Below are positions 1 to 8,451 of a stretch of 64,000 nt of DNA, piece by piece; the first letter of the stretch is position 1, and each line of letters begins with the position of its first letter. The stretch spans positions 1,116,001 to 1,180,000 of the forward strand of contig NZ_CP104264.1 in NCBI RefSeq assembly GCF_025244845.1, read 5' to 3'. A model generated the notes under the pieces. It did no database searches, was not told the origin of the DNA, and saw only the letters and a list, made by a program, of their open reading frames with translations. The position numbers and the translations under genes are program-made. This DNA is from Arthrobacter sp. zg-Y1171. GTDB taxonomy: Bacteria > Actinomycetota > Actinomycetes > Actinomycetales > Micrococcaceae.

Positions 1-223
1 GATCGTCCGCCACAACAAGTCCGGCAACACGGAAGCCCCGGCCGAGCCGCTGGCCGAGTGGGAGCGCGAGCTCCTCGAAGGTGCTGCTGAGACCCCGGCC
101 GCTGACGCCGCTGCTGAAGCTCCCGCTGCTGAAGCCGCTCCGGCCGCTGAAGCTGCTGAGGCTCCCGCCGCTGATGTCGACGCCATCGTTGACGCCCCGG
201 CCGCTGAAGTAACCGAGAAGTAA
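1..223 (+). CDS. rpsB: 30S ribosomal protein S2, C-terminal part (5' end outside window)
   Basis: The window opens inside this gene; about 73 codons remain, ending at TAA 221-223. S2 is a small-subunit ribosomal protein that bridges head and body and is needed for S1 binding. The visible residues begin IVRHNKSGNTEAPAEPLAEW, the usual end of the S2 fold, followed by an Ala/Glu/Pro-rich tail of about 45 residues that is typical of actinobacterial S2 and probably disordered. Identity rests on this C-terminus plus the downstream tsf, which follows rpsB in nearly all bacteria. The tail is built of short alanine-rich repeats (AEAPAAEAAP type), so its length probably varies between strains. Confidence 0.9.
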   Translation, partial: IVRHNKSGNTEAPAEPLAEWERELLEGAAETPAADAAAEAPAAEAAPAAEAAEAPAADVDAIVDAPAAEVTEK

Positions 224-274
224 AGAACGTATTTCCTTAGTCCGGGGGAAGTTATCCCCTGGACATGGGTTGTG

Positions 275-306
275 GTGCGGCTGGCCGGTTTACCGGCCAG
301 CCGCAC
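275..306 (+). terminator. Intercistronic hairpin between rpsB and tsf
   Basis: A perfect 14-bp inverted repeat (275-288 with 293-306) closes a TTTA loop and sits 45 bases before the tsf start. No T-run follows, so it is more likely an attenuator or RNA-processing/stability hairpin that sets the S2:EF-Ts ratio than a complete terminator. The structure is seen directly; the role is inferred. Confidence 0.55.
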
Positions 307-351
307 TGGCAGAACCGCACCAATACTTATTACGGGAGGACTGGAGTCCAA

Positions 352-1191
352 ATGGCGAACTACACTGCTGCTGATATCAAGGCACTGCGCGAGCGCACCG
401 GCGCAGGCATGATGGATGTAAAGAAGGCTCTGGACGAGGCCAACGGCGATGCCGACAAGGCCATGGAGCTTATCCGCATCAAGGGCCTGAAGGGCGCGAC
501 CAAGCGTGAAGGCCGTTCCACCGCTGAAGGCCTGGTTGCCGCCAAGGTCATCGACGGCACGGTTGGCGTCATGATCGAGCTGAACTGCGAGACTGACTTC
601 GTTGCCAAGTCCCCGAAGTTCATCGAACTGGCTGACAAGGTCCTGGCCGCTGCAGTTGAATCTGCTGCTGCCGACGCCGAATCCCTCCTCGCCTACAACG
701 TTGACGGCAAGCCGCTGTCCGAGGTTGTTGTCGAAGAAGGCGCCATCCTGGGCGAGAAGGTTGTCGTCCGCCGCGTGGCACGCATCGAAGGCAAGACCGT
801 CGACGCGTACCTGCACAAGACCTCCAAGGATCTTCCGGCACAGGTCGGCGTGCTGTTCGCCGTTGACGGCGAAGGCGCAGAAGCTGCCACCGCCGCCCAC
901 GACATCGCCGTGCACACCGCTGCGTACGCCCCGACCTACCTGACCCGCGACGAAGTTCCGGCAGAGACGGTCGAGAACGAACGCCGCATTGCAGACGAGA
1001 CGGCACGCGCAGAGGGCAAGCCCGAGGGCGCACTGCCGAAGATCGTCGAAGGCCGCCTGACTGGTTTCTTCAAGGAAATCGTCCTGGTGGACCAGCCGTT
1101 CGCCAAGGACGCCAAGAAGACCGTGGGCAAGGTTCTCGAAGAAGCCGGTGTTGCACCGGCAGGCTTCGCCCGCTTCCGTGTAGGCGCCTAA
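352..1191 (+). CDS. tsf: Elongation factor Ts
   Basis: Nucleotide exchange factor that releases GDP from EF-Tu during translation elongation. The 279-residue protein has the N-terminal UBA-like domain with the first EF-Ts signature TGAGMMDVKKAL (residues 16-27) and the second signature ELNCETDFVAKS (76-87), followed by the two core subdomains. The ATG at 352 is preferred over an in-frame upstream start because the protein then begins MANYTAADIKALRERTG, as in relatives, and GGGAGG lies about 12 bases upstream. It follows rpsB by 128 bases containing a hairpin and ends before a strong intrinsic terminator, so rpsB-tsf looks like a self-contained unit separated from pyrH. Confidence 0.98.
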   Translation: MANYTAADIKALRERTGAGMMDVKKALDEANGDADKAMELIRIKGLKGATKREGRSTAEGLVAAKVIDGTVGVMIELNCETDFVAKSPKFIELADKVLAAAVESAAADAESLLAYNVDGKPLSEVVVEEGAILGEKVVVRRVARIEGKTVDAYLHKTSKDLPAQVGVLFAVDGEGAEAATAAHDIAVHTAAYAPTYLTRDEVPAETVENERRIADETARAEGKPEGALPKIVEGRLTGFFKEIVLVDQPFAKDAKKTVGKVLEEAGVAPAGFARFRVGA

Positions 1192-1237
1192 TTAGTTAGG
1201 TAACAACGGTTTCGACGGAAACGTCATCACAGCAAAG

Positions 1238-1268
1238 GGGGTGGTCACCACGGGTGACCACCCCTTTT
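1238..1268 (+). terminator. Rho-independent terminator after tsf
   Basis: GGGGTGGTCACC (1238-1249), loop ACG, perfect complement GGTGACCACCCC (1253-1264), then TTTT. The 12-bp GC-rich stem with a T-run, 47 bases after the tsf stop, is a classical intrinsic terminator. Confidence 0.9.
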
Positions 1269-1330
1269 CTCTGCCCAGAACAGCTCACTAGTCTTAAAAG
1301 CAGCACCAGCACCTATGCCCGGGAGGCACA

Positions 1331-2062
1331 ATGGCCCACGTATTGAAAGAAACCGATTCCCCGCGACGACGCGTCCTGCTGAAGCTCTCGGGAGAGGTGT
1401 TCGGCGGCGGCAAACTCGGTGTGGATCCGGATACCGTGCGGGCAGTGGCCAAGCAGATCGCTGCGACCGTGGGCGAGGTTGAAGTGGCCATCGTCGTCGG
1501 CGGCGGCAACTTCTTCCGCGGCGCGGAGCTGTCCACCAGCGGCATGGACCGCTCCCGTGCGGACTACATGGGCATGCTCGGCACCGTGATGAACTGCCTG
1601 GCACTGCAGGACTTCCTGGAGCAGGCCGGCGTCGAGACCCGCGTCCAGAGCGCCATCACCATGGGACAGGTGGCTGAGGCCTACATTCCGCGGCGCGCCA
1701 TCCGACACCTGGAAAAGGGCCGCGTGGTCATCTTCGGTGCCGGCGCAGGCCTGCCGTACTTCTCCACCGACACGGTCGCCGCCCAGCGCGCGCTGGAAGT
1801 GCACGCAGACGAGGTGCTGATGGCCAAGAGCGGCGTGGACGGTGTCTACACTGCCGATCCGAACAAGGATTCCACCGCGGTACGGCTGGAGACCCTGACG
1901 TACGACGACGCCCTGCGCCAGGACATCCGCGTTATGGACCAGACGGCCATGACCATGTGCAAGGACAACGACCTGAACATGGTTGTCTTCGGCATGGAGG
2001 GTGAAGGCAACGTAACCCGGGCACTCCGCGGAGAGAAGATCGGCACCATCGTCTCCAACTAA
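1331..2062 (+). CDS. pyrH: UMP kinase
   Basis: Phosphorylates UMP to UDP in pyrimidine nucleotide synthesis; bacterial UMP kinases belong to the amino acid kinase family and form hexamers. The 243-residue protein has the N-terminal [12 protein letters not shown] nucleotide-binding loop (residues 15-26), the [10 protein letters not shown] glycine-rich loop near 55-65, and the later [12 protein letters not shown] segment of the nucleotide site. Length is normal for the family. The ATG at 1331 has GGGAGG a few bases upstream. It is followed by tandem terminator-like hairpins before frr, so pyrH and frr may be partly uncoupled. Confidence 0.97.
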   Translation: MAHVLKETDSPRRRVLLKLSGEVFGGGKLGVDPDTVRAVAKQIAATVGEVEVAIVVGGGNFFRGAELSTSGMDRSRADYMGMLGTVMNCLALQDFLEQAGVETRVQSAITMGQVAEAYIPRRAIRHLEKGRVVIFGAGAGLPYFSTDTVAAQRALEVHADEVLMAKSGVDGVYTADPNKDSTAVRLETLTYDDALRQDIRVMDQTAMTMCKDNDLNMVVFGMEGEGNVTRALRGEKIGTIVSN

Positions 2063-2079
2063 CTCTGGAGCGATATACA

Positions 2080-2133
2080 GGGTGCGGGTTCCCTACACCT
2101 CGCAGGCTCGGTGCAGGGAACCCGTACCCTTTT
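2080..2133 (+). terminator. Terminator-like hairpin after pyrH, first copy
   Basis: GGGTGCGGGTTCCC (2080-2093) pairs with GGGAACCCGTACCC (2116-2129), allowing one G-T wobble, and is followed by TTTT 2130-2133. The right-hand 38 bp (2096-2133) are repeated almost exactly at 2154-2191. Confidence 0.75.
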
Positions 2134-2142
2134 GCGCCGAAA

Positions 2143-2192
2143 GGGTTCCCCTTCACCTCGCAGGCTCGGTGCAGGGAACCCGCACCCTTTTG
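2143..2192 (+). terminator. Terminator-like hairpin after pyrH, second copy
   Basis: GGGTTCCC (2143-2150) pairs with GGGAACCC (2174-2181) and the unit ends in CCCTTTT. Positions 2154-2191 repeat 2096-2133 with one mismatch in 38 bases, so the terminator arm was duplicated in tandem. Confidence 0.7.
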
Positions 2193-2264
2193 GCTTAGGA
2201 TGATAGAAGAGTCCGGCCACTAAGCTGATAGCGCTTGGTGGACACTGTTTTATGAGGAGAGACC

Positions 2265-2822
2265 GTGATCGAAGACACCTTGAAAGAGGCCGCCGACAAG
2301 ATGGACAAGGCGGTGGAAGTTGCTAAGGAGGACTTCTCCTCCGTCCGCACAGGCCGCGCCAACCCGGCGCTGTTCAACCGGGTGCTGGTGGACTACTACG
2401 GTTCCCCGACGCAGCTGCAGCAGCTGGCATCCTTCGCCACTCCTGACGCCCGCACACTGCTCATCACGCCCTACGATGTCAGCGCCCTGCGCGCCATCGA
2501 GCGGGCACTGAGCGACTCCGAGGTCGGCGCCAACCCGTCCAACGACGGTAAGGTCATCCGGGTCATCATGCCCGAGCTGACGCAGGACCGCCGTAAGGAA
2601 TACGTCAAGATTGTCCGCGGCAAGGCCGAGGATGCCAAGGTTTCCGTCCGCAACATCCGCCGCAAAGCTAAGGACGGCATTGACCGCCTGGTGAAGGACA
2701 GCGAAGTGGGCGAGGACGACGGCGCTCGTGCGGAAAAGGATCTCGATGCACTGACCAAGGCGCACACGGATTCCATTGACGAGCTCCTCAAGCGCAAGGA
2801 AGCCGAGCTTCTCGAGGTCTGA
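2265..2822 (+). CDS. frr: Ribosome recycling factor
   Basis: Releases ribosomes from mRNA after termination, together with EF-G. The 185-residue length is exactly typical. The all-helical domain I motifs are visible: [25 protein letters not shown] near residues 25-49 (the conserved VRTGRA and YYG elements) and the C-terminal [14 protein letters not shown] / GEDD region. The start is GTG 2265, preceded by GAGGAGAG at a good distance. Its stop (TGA 2820-2822) overlaps the ATG of cdsA by one base, indicating translational coupling. Confidence 0.97.
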   Translation: MIEDTLKEAADKMDKAVEVAKEDFSSVRTGRANPALFNRVLVDYYGSPTQLQQLASFATPDARTLLITPYDVSALRAIERALSDSEVGANPSNDGKVIRVIMPELTQDRRKEYVKIVRGKAEDAKVSVRNIRRKAKDGIDRLVKDSEVGEDDGARAEKDLDALTKAHTDSIDELLKRKEAELLEV

Positions 2823-3790
2823 TGAGTGACGCCCAGCCTCCAACCCGGGCTGGCGGTTCACCGTCCGTCGAGACAGTTCCGGCAGCAGCAAAGGCCAAGG
2901 AAATGAGTGCAGCTGATTCAGGACAGGTCGGCGGCCGCACCGCCCGGGGCCGCCGGTCTGCCGAGAAACCCGTAAAGGTCTCGCGCGCCGGACGCAATCT
3001 GCCTGCTGCCATCGCTGTTGGCGTGATCTTGCTCGGCTCCCTGCTTAGCGGCCTCCTCTTTTTCCCTTTCGCCATTGTGATTATTGCGGTCGGCTTCGCT
3101 GCCGTCGGCGTCTGGGAAGTCAACCGTGCGCTCGAAGTGCGCGGCATGAAAGTGCCGCAGGTGCCGGTGCTGGTCGGTTCCGTGGCGCTGCCGTTCGCGG
3201 CGTTCTTCGGCGGCACAGAAGCATTGGCCTTTGCGATGGTCGCAACGTCCGTTGCCATCCTCCTGTGGCGGAGCATCGACACCGCTGCCGAAGCGATCCA
3301 GAGCATCCTCGCCGGTATTTTCGTGGTTCTCTGGGTGCCGTTCCTGTTGAGCTTTGCGCTCCTGCTGCTGCGCGAACCCGATGGACAGGTTCGAGTCGCC
3401 GTACTGCTCCTGCTCGTGGTCTCCAATGACACCTTCGGCTACCTGGTAGGTGCCTTCTTCGGTAAGCACCCGATGGCGCCGAAGATCAGCCCGAAGAAGT
3501 CCTGGGAAGGCTTTGCAGGCTCTGCCGTCGGCGCCGCCATCGTCGGCGTCGGGGCTGCAGTCCTGTTCCTGGACCAGCCCTGGTGGTTCGGCGTGGTGCT
3601 CGCAGTGGCGACAGTGGCCGCGGCCACCGCCGGCGACTTCTCCGAGTCCATGGTCAAGCGGGAACTCGGGGTAAAGGACATGTCCAACCTCCTGCCGGGA
3701 CACGGCGGTGTAATGGACCGGCTGGACTCCGTGGTCTTCGCCTCCCCGGTGGTGTTCCTGCTGTCGGTGCTGCTCTCTACGGCTTCCTAG
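2822..3790 (+). CDS. cdsA: Phosphatidate cytidylyltransferase (CDP-diglyceride synthase)
   Basis: Makes CDP-diacylglycerol from phosphatidic acid and CTP, the branch point for all bacterial phospholipids; integral membrane enzyme. The 322-residue protein has a polar N-terminal extension of about 55 residues, then about eight hydrophobic segments. It contains SPKKSWEGF, conserved in the family, and the family signature PGHGGVMDRLDS (292-303), whose acidic residues coordinate the catalytic metal. The start overlaps the frr stop by one base. The frr-cdsA pair is a conserved order in many bacteria. Nothing unusual apart from the long charged N-terminus, which is common in actinobacteria. Confidence 0.96.
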   Translation: MSDAQPPTRAGGSPSVETVPAAAKAKEMSAADSGQVGGRTARGRRSAEKPVKVSRAGRNLPAAIAVGVILLGSLLSGLLFFPFAIVIIAVGFAAVGVWEVNRALEVRGMKVPQVPVLVGSVALPFAAFFGGTEALAFAMVATSVAILLWRSIDTAAEAIQSILAGIFVVLWVPFLLSFALLLLREPDGQVRVAVLLLLVVSNDTFGYLVGAFFGKHPMAPKISPKKSWEGFAGSAVGAAIVGVGAAVLFLDQPWWFGVVLAVATVAAATAGDFSESMVKRELGVKDMSNLLPGHGGVMDRLDSVVFASPVVFLLSVLLSTAS

Positions 3791-3846
3791 CAGGAGCAAC
3801 CGTAACGGTCCGGCAACGGCCGGTGTGCCGGATCACGTCCACGGCA

Positions 3847-3887
3847 CGGGCATCGTAAGATGTTTGAGAGTTTTCAGACGATGCCCG
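3847..3887. promoter_or_regulatory. Inverted repeat upstream of the DivIVA-like gene
   Basis: CGGGCATCGT (3847-3856) is an exact inverted repeat of ACGATGCCCG (3878-3887), separated by 21 AT-rich bases. It lies about 75-115 bases upstream of the 3964 start and could be an operator or a leader hairpin. Structure seen directly; function not known. Confidence 0.4.
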
Positions 3888-3963
3888 GCAGGCGCCCTGT
3901 AGGGACAACCGGCTCCAGCGGCAATAACTCCGCGGGGAAAAACCACAGAGGAACAATTTATTC

Positions 3964-4542
3964 ATGGACGATGTGCGGCAGGCCAGTGCCCCTTTCGAAC
4001 GCGTGGGACGACGGGACTACGGCTACAACATCCGCCAGGTCGATGAGTTCCTGACGAAAGCCAGGAACTACTACAACTCGGATTCCACGTCGGCTAATCC
4101 GGTGACCAGCGCGGACGTCCGGTCCATGGCGTTCGACCCGGCGAAGGGCGGTTACGAGCCGCAGGCGGTGGACGCCGCGCTGGACCGGCTGGAGGACGTT
4201 TTCGCCCAGCGGGAACGGGACCGCCTGATTTCCGACCGCGGCGAAGAAGCCTGGCTGCTGCAGATCGGGCGGATGTCCGCGGTCCTCAGGGCCCGCCTGC
4301 ACCGCAAGCCGGGGGAGCGGTTCCGCCGCCCCGGAAGGAAACGCGTCACCAGTTACAACGTCGAGGACGTTGACGCACTGTGCAACGAACTCCTGGGATA
4401 CTTCGAACACGACCGGCCCCTCAGCGTAGACGTGGTGCGCCGCGCCGTCTTCCGTGAGGCCAAGGGCGAGCAGGGATACGAGGAAAGCCAGGTGGATGCC
4501 TTCCTCGACCGGGTGGTCGAACTGATGGCTTCCATCGACTAG
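3964..4542 (+). CDS. DivIVA-domain repeat protein
   Basis: A 192-residue protein made of four degenerate DivIVA-type N-terminal motifs: GYNIRQVDEFL (20-30), GYEPQAVDAAL (63-73), SYNVEDVDALC (130-140) and GYEESQVDAFL (171-181). Each belongs to a block of 30-40 residues and is often preceded by F/V-x-R. In DivIVA/Wag31 this motif occurs once and binds curved membranes at poles and septa, followed by a long coiled coil. Here the coiled coil is missing and the motif is multiplied. A role in membrane- or septum-associated organisation is inferred only from the motif. The gene lies between cdsA and a convergent symporter gene, with 6 bases between the two stop codons. Confidence 0.75.
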   Translation: MDDVRQASAPFERVGRRDYGYNIRQVDEFLTKARNYYNSDSTSANPVTSADVRSMAFDPAKGGYEPQAVDAALDRLEDVFAQRERDRLISDRGEEAWLLQIGRMSAVLRARLHRKPGERFRRPGRKRVTSYNVEDVDALCNELLGYFEHDRPLSVDVVRRAVFREAKGEQGYEESQVDAFLDRVVELMASID

Positions 4543-4548
4543 GTGGTC

Positions 4549-6072
4549 CTAGCGGGCCCCTGTTCCTGTCCCCGGCCGGGGCCGATCCAGTGGTTCCGGC
4601 GTGTGCAGCTGCGCCATGAACTTTGCCGTTCCGTCCGGCGCTGATCCGGCGGTCAGCCGGGACACCACCACCATCACGGCAAACGCTGCGGGAACTGTCC
4701 AGGCCGCGGGCTGTTCGATCCAGGCGGGTACGCCGGCACCCGCCCGCGGCAGGATGGCCGCGGCGGCCATTGCCCCGCCGCACAGCAGCGCGCCGGTCAG
4801 CATTCCCGCTCCGGCGCCCGCCGCCGTCAGTCGGCGCCACCAGATGCCCAGCACCAGCAGCGGGCACAGGGTGGAGGCCGTGAATGCGAAAACCGTGCCG
4901 ATGCTGCCGGCCAGCGCGGAGGATTCGGTCAGCAGGGCAATGACCAGGGGGACGACGGCGGCCAGCACGGCGGAGACCCGGAACCCGCCGACACTGCCGC
5001 GGAAGAACTCCTGGCTGATCACTCCCGCGAGCGAGACCGTCAGCCCGCTGCTCGTGGAGAGGAACGCCGCGAATGCCCCAGCCGTGACCAGGGCCGCCAG
5101 CAGGTCGCCGGTGGCGCCGTCGAACACCCGCCCCGGCAGCAGCAGCACGGTCGCATCCGCGGCACCTCCGGCGGCCAGGTCCGGGGTATAGATCCTGCCC
5201 AGCACGCCGTAGGTGATCGGGAAGATGTAGAAGAGCGAGAGCAGCCCCAGGACAATCAGGGTGGTCCGCCGGGCGGAGGGGCCGTCGGGGTTGGTGTAGA
5301 AACGGACCAGCACGTGGGGGAGTCCCAGGGTGCCGCAGAGCAGGGCGATGCTCAGCGAAATATTGCGGTACAGCGGAGCGTGGGTTTCCGGGTTCAGTGC
5401 CTCCGCCAGGATCTGCCCGCCGCCGGCCGGCGGGCCGTCACCGGCGAGGCGGAAGAGGACGAACAGCACCGGTACGGCAATCGCCACCAGCTTCAGCCAG
5501 TACTGGAAAGCCTGCACAAACGTGATGGAGCGCATCCCGCCGGTCACCACGCTGAGGCAGACAACGCCGGTGACCACCAGACAGCCGATCTCCGCGGGCA
5601 GCCCGGTGGTGATGCGCATGGTCAGCGCCGCACCGTGCAGCTGCGGCACAATGTACAACCAGCCGACGGCGATCACCAGCAGGCTGGTGAGGCGCCGCAC
5701 GGGGAGCGACTCCAGCCGGGCCGAGGCGAAGTCCGGCACCGTGTAGGCGCCGGACCGGCGCAGCGGCGCCGCGACGAAGAGCAGGAGCATGAGGTAGCCG
5801 CCGGTGTAGCCGATGGGGAACCAGAGCGCGTCCACCCCGGAAGCGACAATCAGCCCCGCCACACCCAGGAAGCTGGCTGCCGAGAGGTATTCGCCGCCGA
5901 TGGCCGAGGCGTTCCACCAAGGTTTCACCGTCCGGGAGGCAACATAGAAGTCGCTGGTGGTCCGCGAGATCCGCAGGCCGTAGAAACCGATCAGCAGGGT
6001 CGCGGCGGAAACCAATGCCAGCGCCGTGTAGCCGATGCCGGGGTTCATGCCTGCGGCCACATCCCAGTTCAC
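4549..6072 (-). CDS. Sodium:solute symporter (SSF family), kinase-linked copy
   Basis: Secondary transporter, 507 residues, about 13 hydrophobic segments. Family hallmarks: GYTALALVSAATLLIGFYGL at the N-terminus, a SRTVKPWWNASAIGGEYLSA-type segment (the Na+-site region of SSF helix 1/2 in ActP-like members, around residues 45-65), and GGMRSITFVQAFQYW near 200. It resembles the acetate/short-chain monocarboxylate branch, but the substrate cannot be read from sequence. It is the last gene of a tight minus-strand operon (kinase, regulator, small membrane protein, symporter), 3 bases after the small protein, so its expression is probably tied to the two-component system. Confidence 0.88.
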   Translation of the reverse strand: MNWDVAAGMNPGIGYTALALVSAATLLIGFYGLRISRTTSDFYVASRTVKPWWNASAIGGEYLSAASFLGVAGLIVASGVDALWFPIGYTGGYLMLLLFVAAPLRRSGAYTVPDFASARLESLPVRRLTSLLVIAVGWLYIVPQLHGAALTMRITTGLPAEIGCLVVTGVVCLSVVTGGMRSITFVQAFQYWLKLVAIAVPVLFVLFRLAGDGPPAGGGQILAEALNPETHAPLYRNISLSIALLCGTLGLPHVLVRFYTNPDGPSARRTTLIVLGLLSLFYIFPITYGVLGRIYTPDLAAGGAADATVLLLPGRVFDGATGDLLAALVTAGAFAAFLSTSSGLTVSLAGVISQEFFRGSVGGFRVSAVLAAVVPLVIALLTESSALAGSIGTVFAFTASTLCPLLVLGIWWRRLTAAGAGAGMLTGALLCGGAMAAAAILPRAGAGVPAWIEQPAAWTVPAAFAVMVVVSRLTAGSAPDGTAKFMAQLHTPEPLDRPRPGTGTGAR

Positions 6073-6075
6073 CGG

Positions 6076-6462
6076 CTACCGTCCGTCCACCAGGTCGCGG
6101 TACCGGTTCTCGTTCCGCTGGGCACTCAGCACGTAGAGCAGCCCGCAACCGATGACCAGCGGATAAACGCCGACGCCGAGCAGGATCCACGGAGCAGGGA
6201 CACCGAAAACGGACAGTTCGGCAATCACGGGCAGGAAAGCCAGCAGCACCGGAACGCTGAGCAGGATCAGCAGGAAGCCGCCGCCCACCACCAGCGCCAG
6301 CCGGAGCTGGCTGCGGATCAGGGAACCGATGATCAGCTCGCCCACCTCGGACTGCTCGTCCAGCTCCCGGGACACCGGGAACGGGGCCGCGCCCGTGCCC
6401 GGTGCGGTCACCCGGACGCGCCGGGAACCAGGTTCGGCGGCGGGAGTGGATTCCCCGGTCAC
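6076..6462 (-). CDS. Small membrane partner of the SSF symporter (DUF485-like)
   Basis: A 128-residue protein with a polar N-terminus of about 45 residues, two hydrophobic segments (about residues 50-75 and 85-110) and a charged end AQRNENRYRDLVDGR. This is the architecture of small YjcH/DUF485-type subunits encoded beside acetate-type symporters. The GTG start at 6462 overlaps the stop of the upstream response regulator (GTGA), which sets the start; an upstream ATG would overlap the regulator by almost 190 bases. It lies 3 bases before the symporter. The family assignment is by layout and neighbours more than by a distinctive motif. Confidence 0.7.
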   Translation of the reverse strand: MTGESTPAAEPGSRRVRVTAPGTGAAPFPVSRELDEQSEVGELIIGSLIRSQLRLALVVGGGFLLILLSVPVLLAFLPVIAELSVFGVPAPWILLGVGVYPLVIGCGLLYVLSAQRNENRYRDLVDGR

Positions 6463-7199
6463 TGCGTGGGCCGGACGCGGCCGGCGGCGAGTGTGTTGCG
6501 CACGGCGGGCAGATGCCGCCGGCTGACCGGAAGGTCCACCTCGCCCAGCCGCACGCTTGCCCGCCCTCCGGTCAGCCGTACCTGGCGGATGTGGGTCCGG
6601 GCCACCAGGAAGGACCGGTGGATGCGCACGAACCCGGCACCGGCCCACTGCTCCTCCAGGTCCGCCAGCGGAACCCGGATCAGGTAGCTGGCGTCCGCGG
6701 TGTGCAGCCGGGCATAGTCGCCCTGCGCCTGGACGTAGCGGATGTCGCCGCGGGGGATAATCCTCGTCGTCGCGCCCTGGACCACCGTGACGACGTCGGC
6801 GTCCTCCGGTTCGGCGTCGGCCGCGAGCTCGCAGATCCGGCGGACCGACTCGGAGAGCCGCTCCGGCCGGACGGGTTTCAGCAGGTAGTCGAGGGCGGCG
6901 AGGTCAAAGGCCCGCAGTGCCTGGTCCTCATCCGCGGTCACGAAGACGACGGCGGGCGGACGCTCGCGCCGGCCCAGCGCCTTAGCGATGTCCAGGCCGG
7001 AGAGGGCCGGCATGTGGATGTCGAGGAAGACGGCGTCGACGTCGCGGGTCTCGATTTCGTGCAGTGCCTGGGCGCCGCTGGCGGCCCGGTGGACCGTGCC
7101 GATCCGGGCATCCAGGCCCAGGAGGTAGGCGAGCTCCTCGACGGCGGGGGCTTCGTCGTCGGCCACTACCACGGTGAGCGGCCGGAGAGGTTTGCGCAT
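6459..7199 (-). CDS. LytTR-family response regulator
   Basis: A 246-residue two-domain regulator. Receiver domain: acidic pair at D14/D15 (VVADDEAP), phospho-acceptor D60 in VFLDIHMPALSG, then FVTAD and the LLKPVRPERL lysine loop near 107. C-terminal LytTR DNA-binding domain, roughly 145-240, with DYARLHTADASYLIRVPLAD and GFVRIHRSFLVAR (IHRS/FLV is the LytTR signature). Partner of the adjacent LytS-like kinase, 10 bases upstream. LytTR proteins bind short direct repeats; a good candidate array lies upstream of this operon at 8452-8511. Characterised relatives in E. coli (BtsR, YpdB) control pyruvate transporters, so regulation of the neighbouring symporters is a reasonable inference. Confidence 0.92.
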   Translation of the reverse strand: MRKPLRPLTVVVADDEAPAVEELAYLLGLDARIGTVHRAASGAQALHEIETRDVDAVFLDIHMPALSGLDIAKALGRRERPPAVVFVTADEDQALRAFDLAALDYLLKPVRPERLSESVRRICELAADAEPEDADVVTVVQGATTRIIPRGDIRYVQAQGDYARLHTADASYLIRVPLADLEEQWAGAGFVRIHRSFLVARTHIRQVRLTGGRASVRLGEVDLPVSRRHLPAVRNTLAAGRVRPTQ

Positions 7200-7209
7200 G
7201 GAGAACAGG

Positions 7210-8418
7210 TTACGCGTTCGTGGGCCGGTTCTCCGGCTGCGACTTGGGTACCCGCATGGTGATCAAGGTGCCGGCACCGGGTGCCGTGTCAATGACGAGC
7301 CCGTGCTTTTCGCCGTAGACCTGCCGCAGCCGTACATCCACGTTCCGCAGGCCCACATGGTCCCCGTCGGCGTGGCCGGCCAGGACGGAGCGGAGGTACT
7401 CGGGGTCCATGCCCACCCCGTTGTCCTCGATAGTGATGACGGCGTCCGCTCCGGCGTCGACGGCGGCAATGCTGATCCGGCCCTGCCCGTCCTTGGTCTC
7501 CAGTCCGTGGCGGACGGAATTCTCCACCAGCGGCTGCAGGGACAGGAACGGGATGACCGTACCCAGTACCTCCGGGGCAATCTGCAGGGCCACTTTCAGC
7601 CGCTCGCCGAAGCGTGCCCGTTCCAGCAGGAGGTACCGGTCCACGGATTCCAGTTCCTGGGCGATGGTGGTGAAGTTGCCGTGCCGGCGGAAGGAATAGC
7701 GGGTGAAATCCGCGAACTCAACCACCAGCTCCCGGGCACGGGCCGGGTCCGTATTGATGTAGGACGCGATCGCGTTCAGCGAGTTGTAGATGAAGTGCGG
7801 ACTGATCTGTGCCCGCAGTGCCCGGACCTCGGCCTCCATCAGCTGCGCGCGGGAGGCATCCAGCTCCGCCAGCTCCACCTGCGTGGCGAGCCAGGCCGCC
7901 ACCTCGTTGGCTGCCCGGACCAGGCCGGCGCGGACGGTCGGGGCGAACACGGCGACGGTCCCGAGGGTCTGGCCGTTGACCGGCAACGGGGAGACCAGCA
8001 GCTCGCCGCAGTCCTCCATGCCCAGGGCGCGCAGTGCGGCGCCGCGGAAGACGCGTGTCCGGCCGGATTCGAGCACCAGCGCCGCTGCCGACAACAGCCG
8101 TTGGCGGCGGAACGGAGTGTCGCTGACCGCGCCGTCCCACGCCAGCACGGCGGATGCATCGGTGATCACCAGGGTGTCGCAGTCCAGCAGGTCGCGCAGG
8201 TGCCGGCTGGCCTTGCGGGCGCCGGCCGGGGTCAGGCCGGCCCGCAGATGCGCCGAGGCGAGCGACGCCGTGTGGAGGGTTGAGTAGGTGGCCTGCTCGG
8301 CGTCGGACCCCAGATCCCGCTGCGAACGGCTGAGCCGAAAGCCCAGCGCGCCCACGACGGCGACGGTCAGCACGGCAACGGCGCAGACCAAGGCAATATC
8401 GACGGCGGGACTGAGCAT
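7210..8418 (-). CDS. LytS/YehU-type sensor histidine kinase
   Basis: A 402-residue kinase with one N-terminal membrane segment (about residues 8-28), a GAF-like sensory region (about 60-190) and the His_kinase/HATPase_c module. The phospho-acceptor histidine lies in ISPHFIYNSLN near residue 206; the ATP site has LVENSVRHGL (N box) and IEDNGVGMD (G1 box), then HVGLRNVDVRLRQVYG. Unlike LytS, no multi-span 5TM domain is present, so sensing is probably cytosolic through the GAF-like region. First gene of the operon with the regulator, small membrane protein and symporter. The start at 8418 is preceded at 6 bases by TAGGGT, consistent with a leaderless transcript. Confidence 0.9.
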   Translation of the reverse strand: MLSPAVDIALVCAVAVLTVAVVGALGFRLSRSQRDLGSDAEQATYSTLHTASLASAHLRAGLTPAGARKASRHLRDLLDCDTLVITDASAVLAWDGAVSDTPFRRQRLLSAAALVLESGRTRVFRGAALRALGMEDCGELLVSPLPVNGQTLGTVAVFAPTVRAGLVRAANEVAAWLATQVELAELDASRAQLMEAEVRALRAQISPHFIYNSLNAIASYINTDPARARELVVEFADFTRYSFRRHGNFTTIAQELESVDRYLLLERARFGERLKVALQIAPEVLGTVIPFLSLQPLVENSVRHGLETKDGQGRISIAAVDAGADAVITIEDNGVGMDPEYLRSVLAGHADGDHVGLRNVDVRLRQVYGEKHGLVIDTAPGAGTLITMRVPKSQPENRPTNA

Positions 8419-8430
8419 GGACCAACCCTA
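8419..8430 (-). promoter_or_regulatory. Putative leaderless -10 element for the kinase operon
   Basis: On the minus strand TAGGGT (8430-8425) is followed by six bases and then the kinase ATG at 8418, the spacing expected if transcription starts at the A of the start codon. The GTTCA array begins about 24 bases upstream of this element, a place suited to activation. Confidence 0.45.
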
Positions 8431-8451
8431 ACGGCCCGTCCGGCCGGAACG

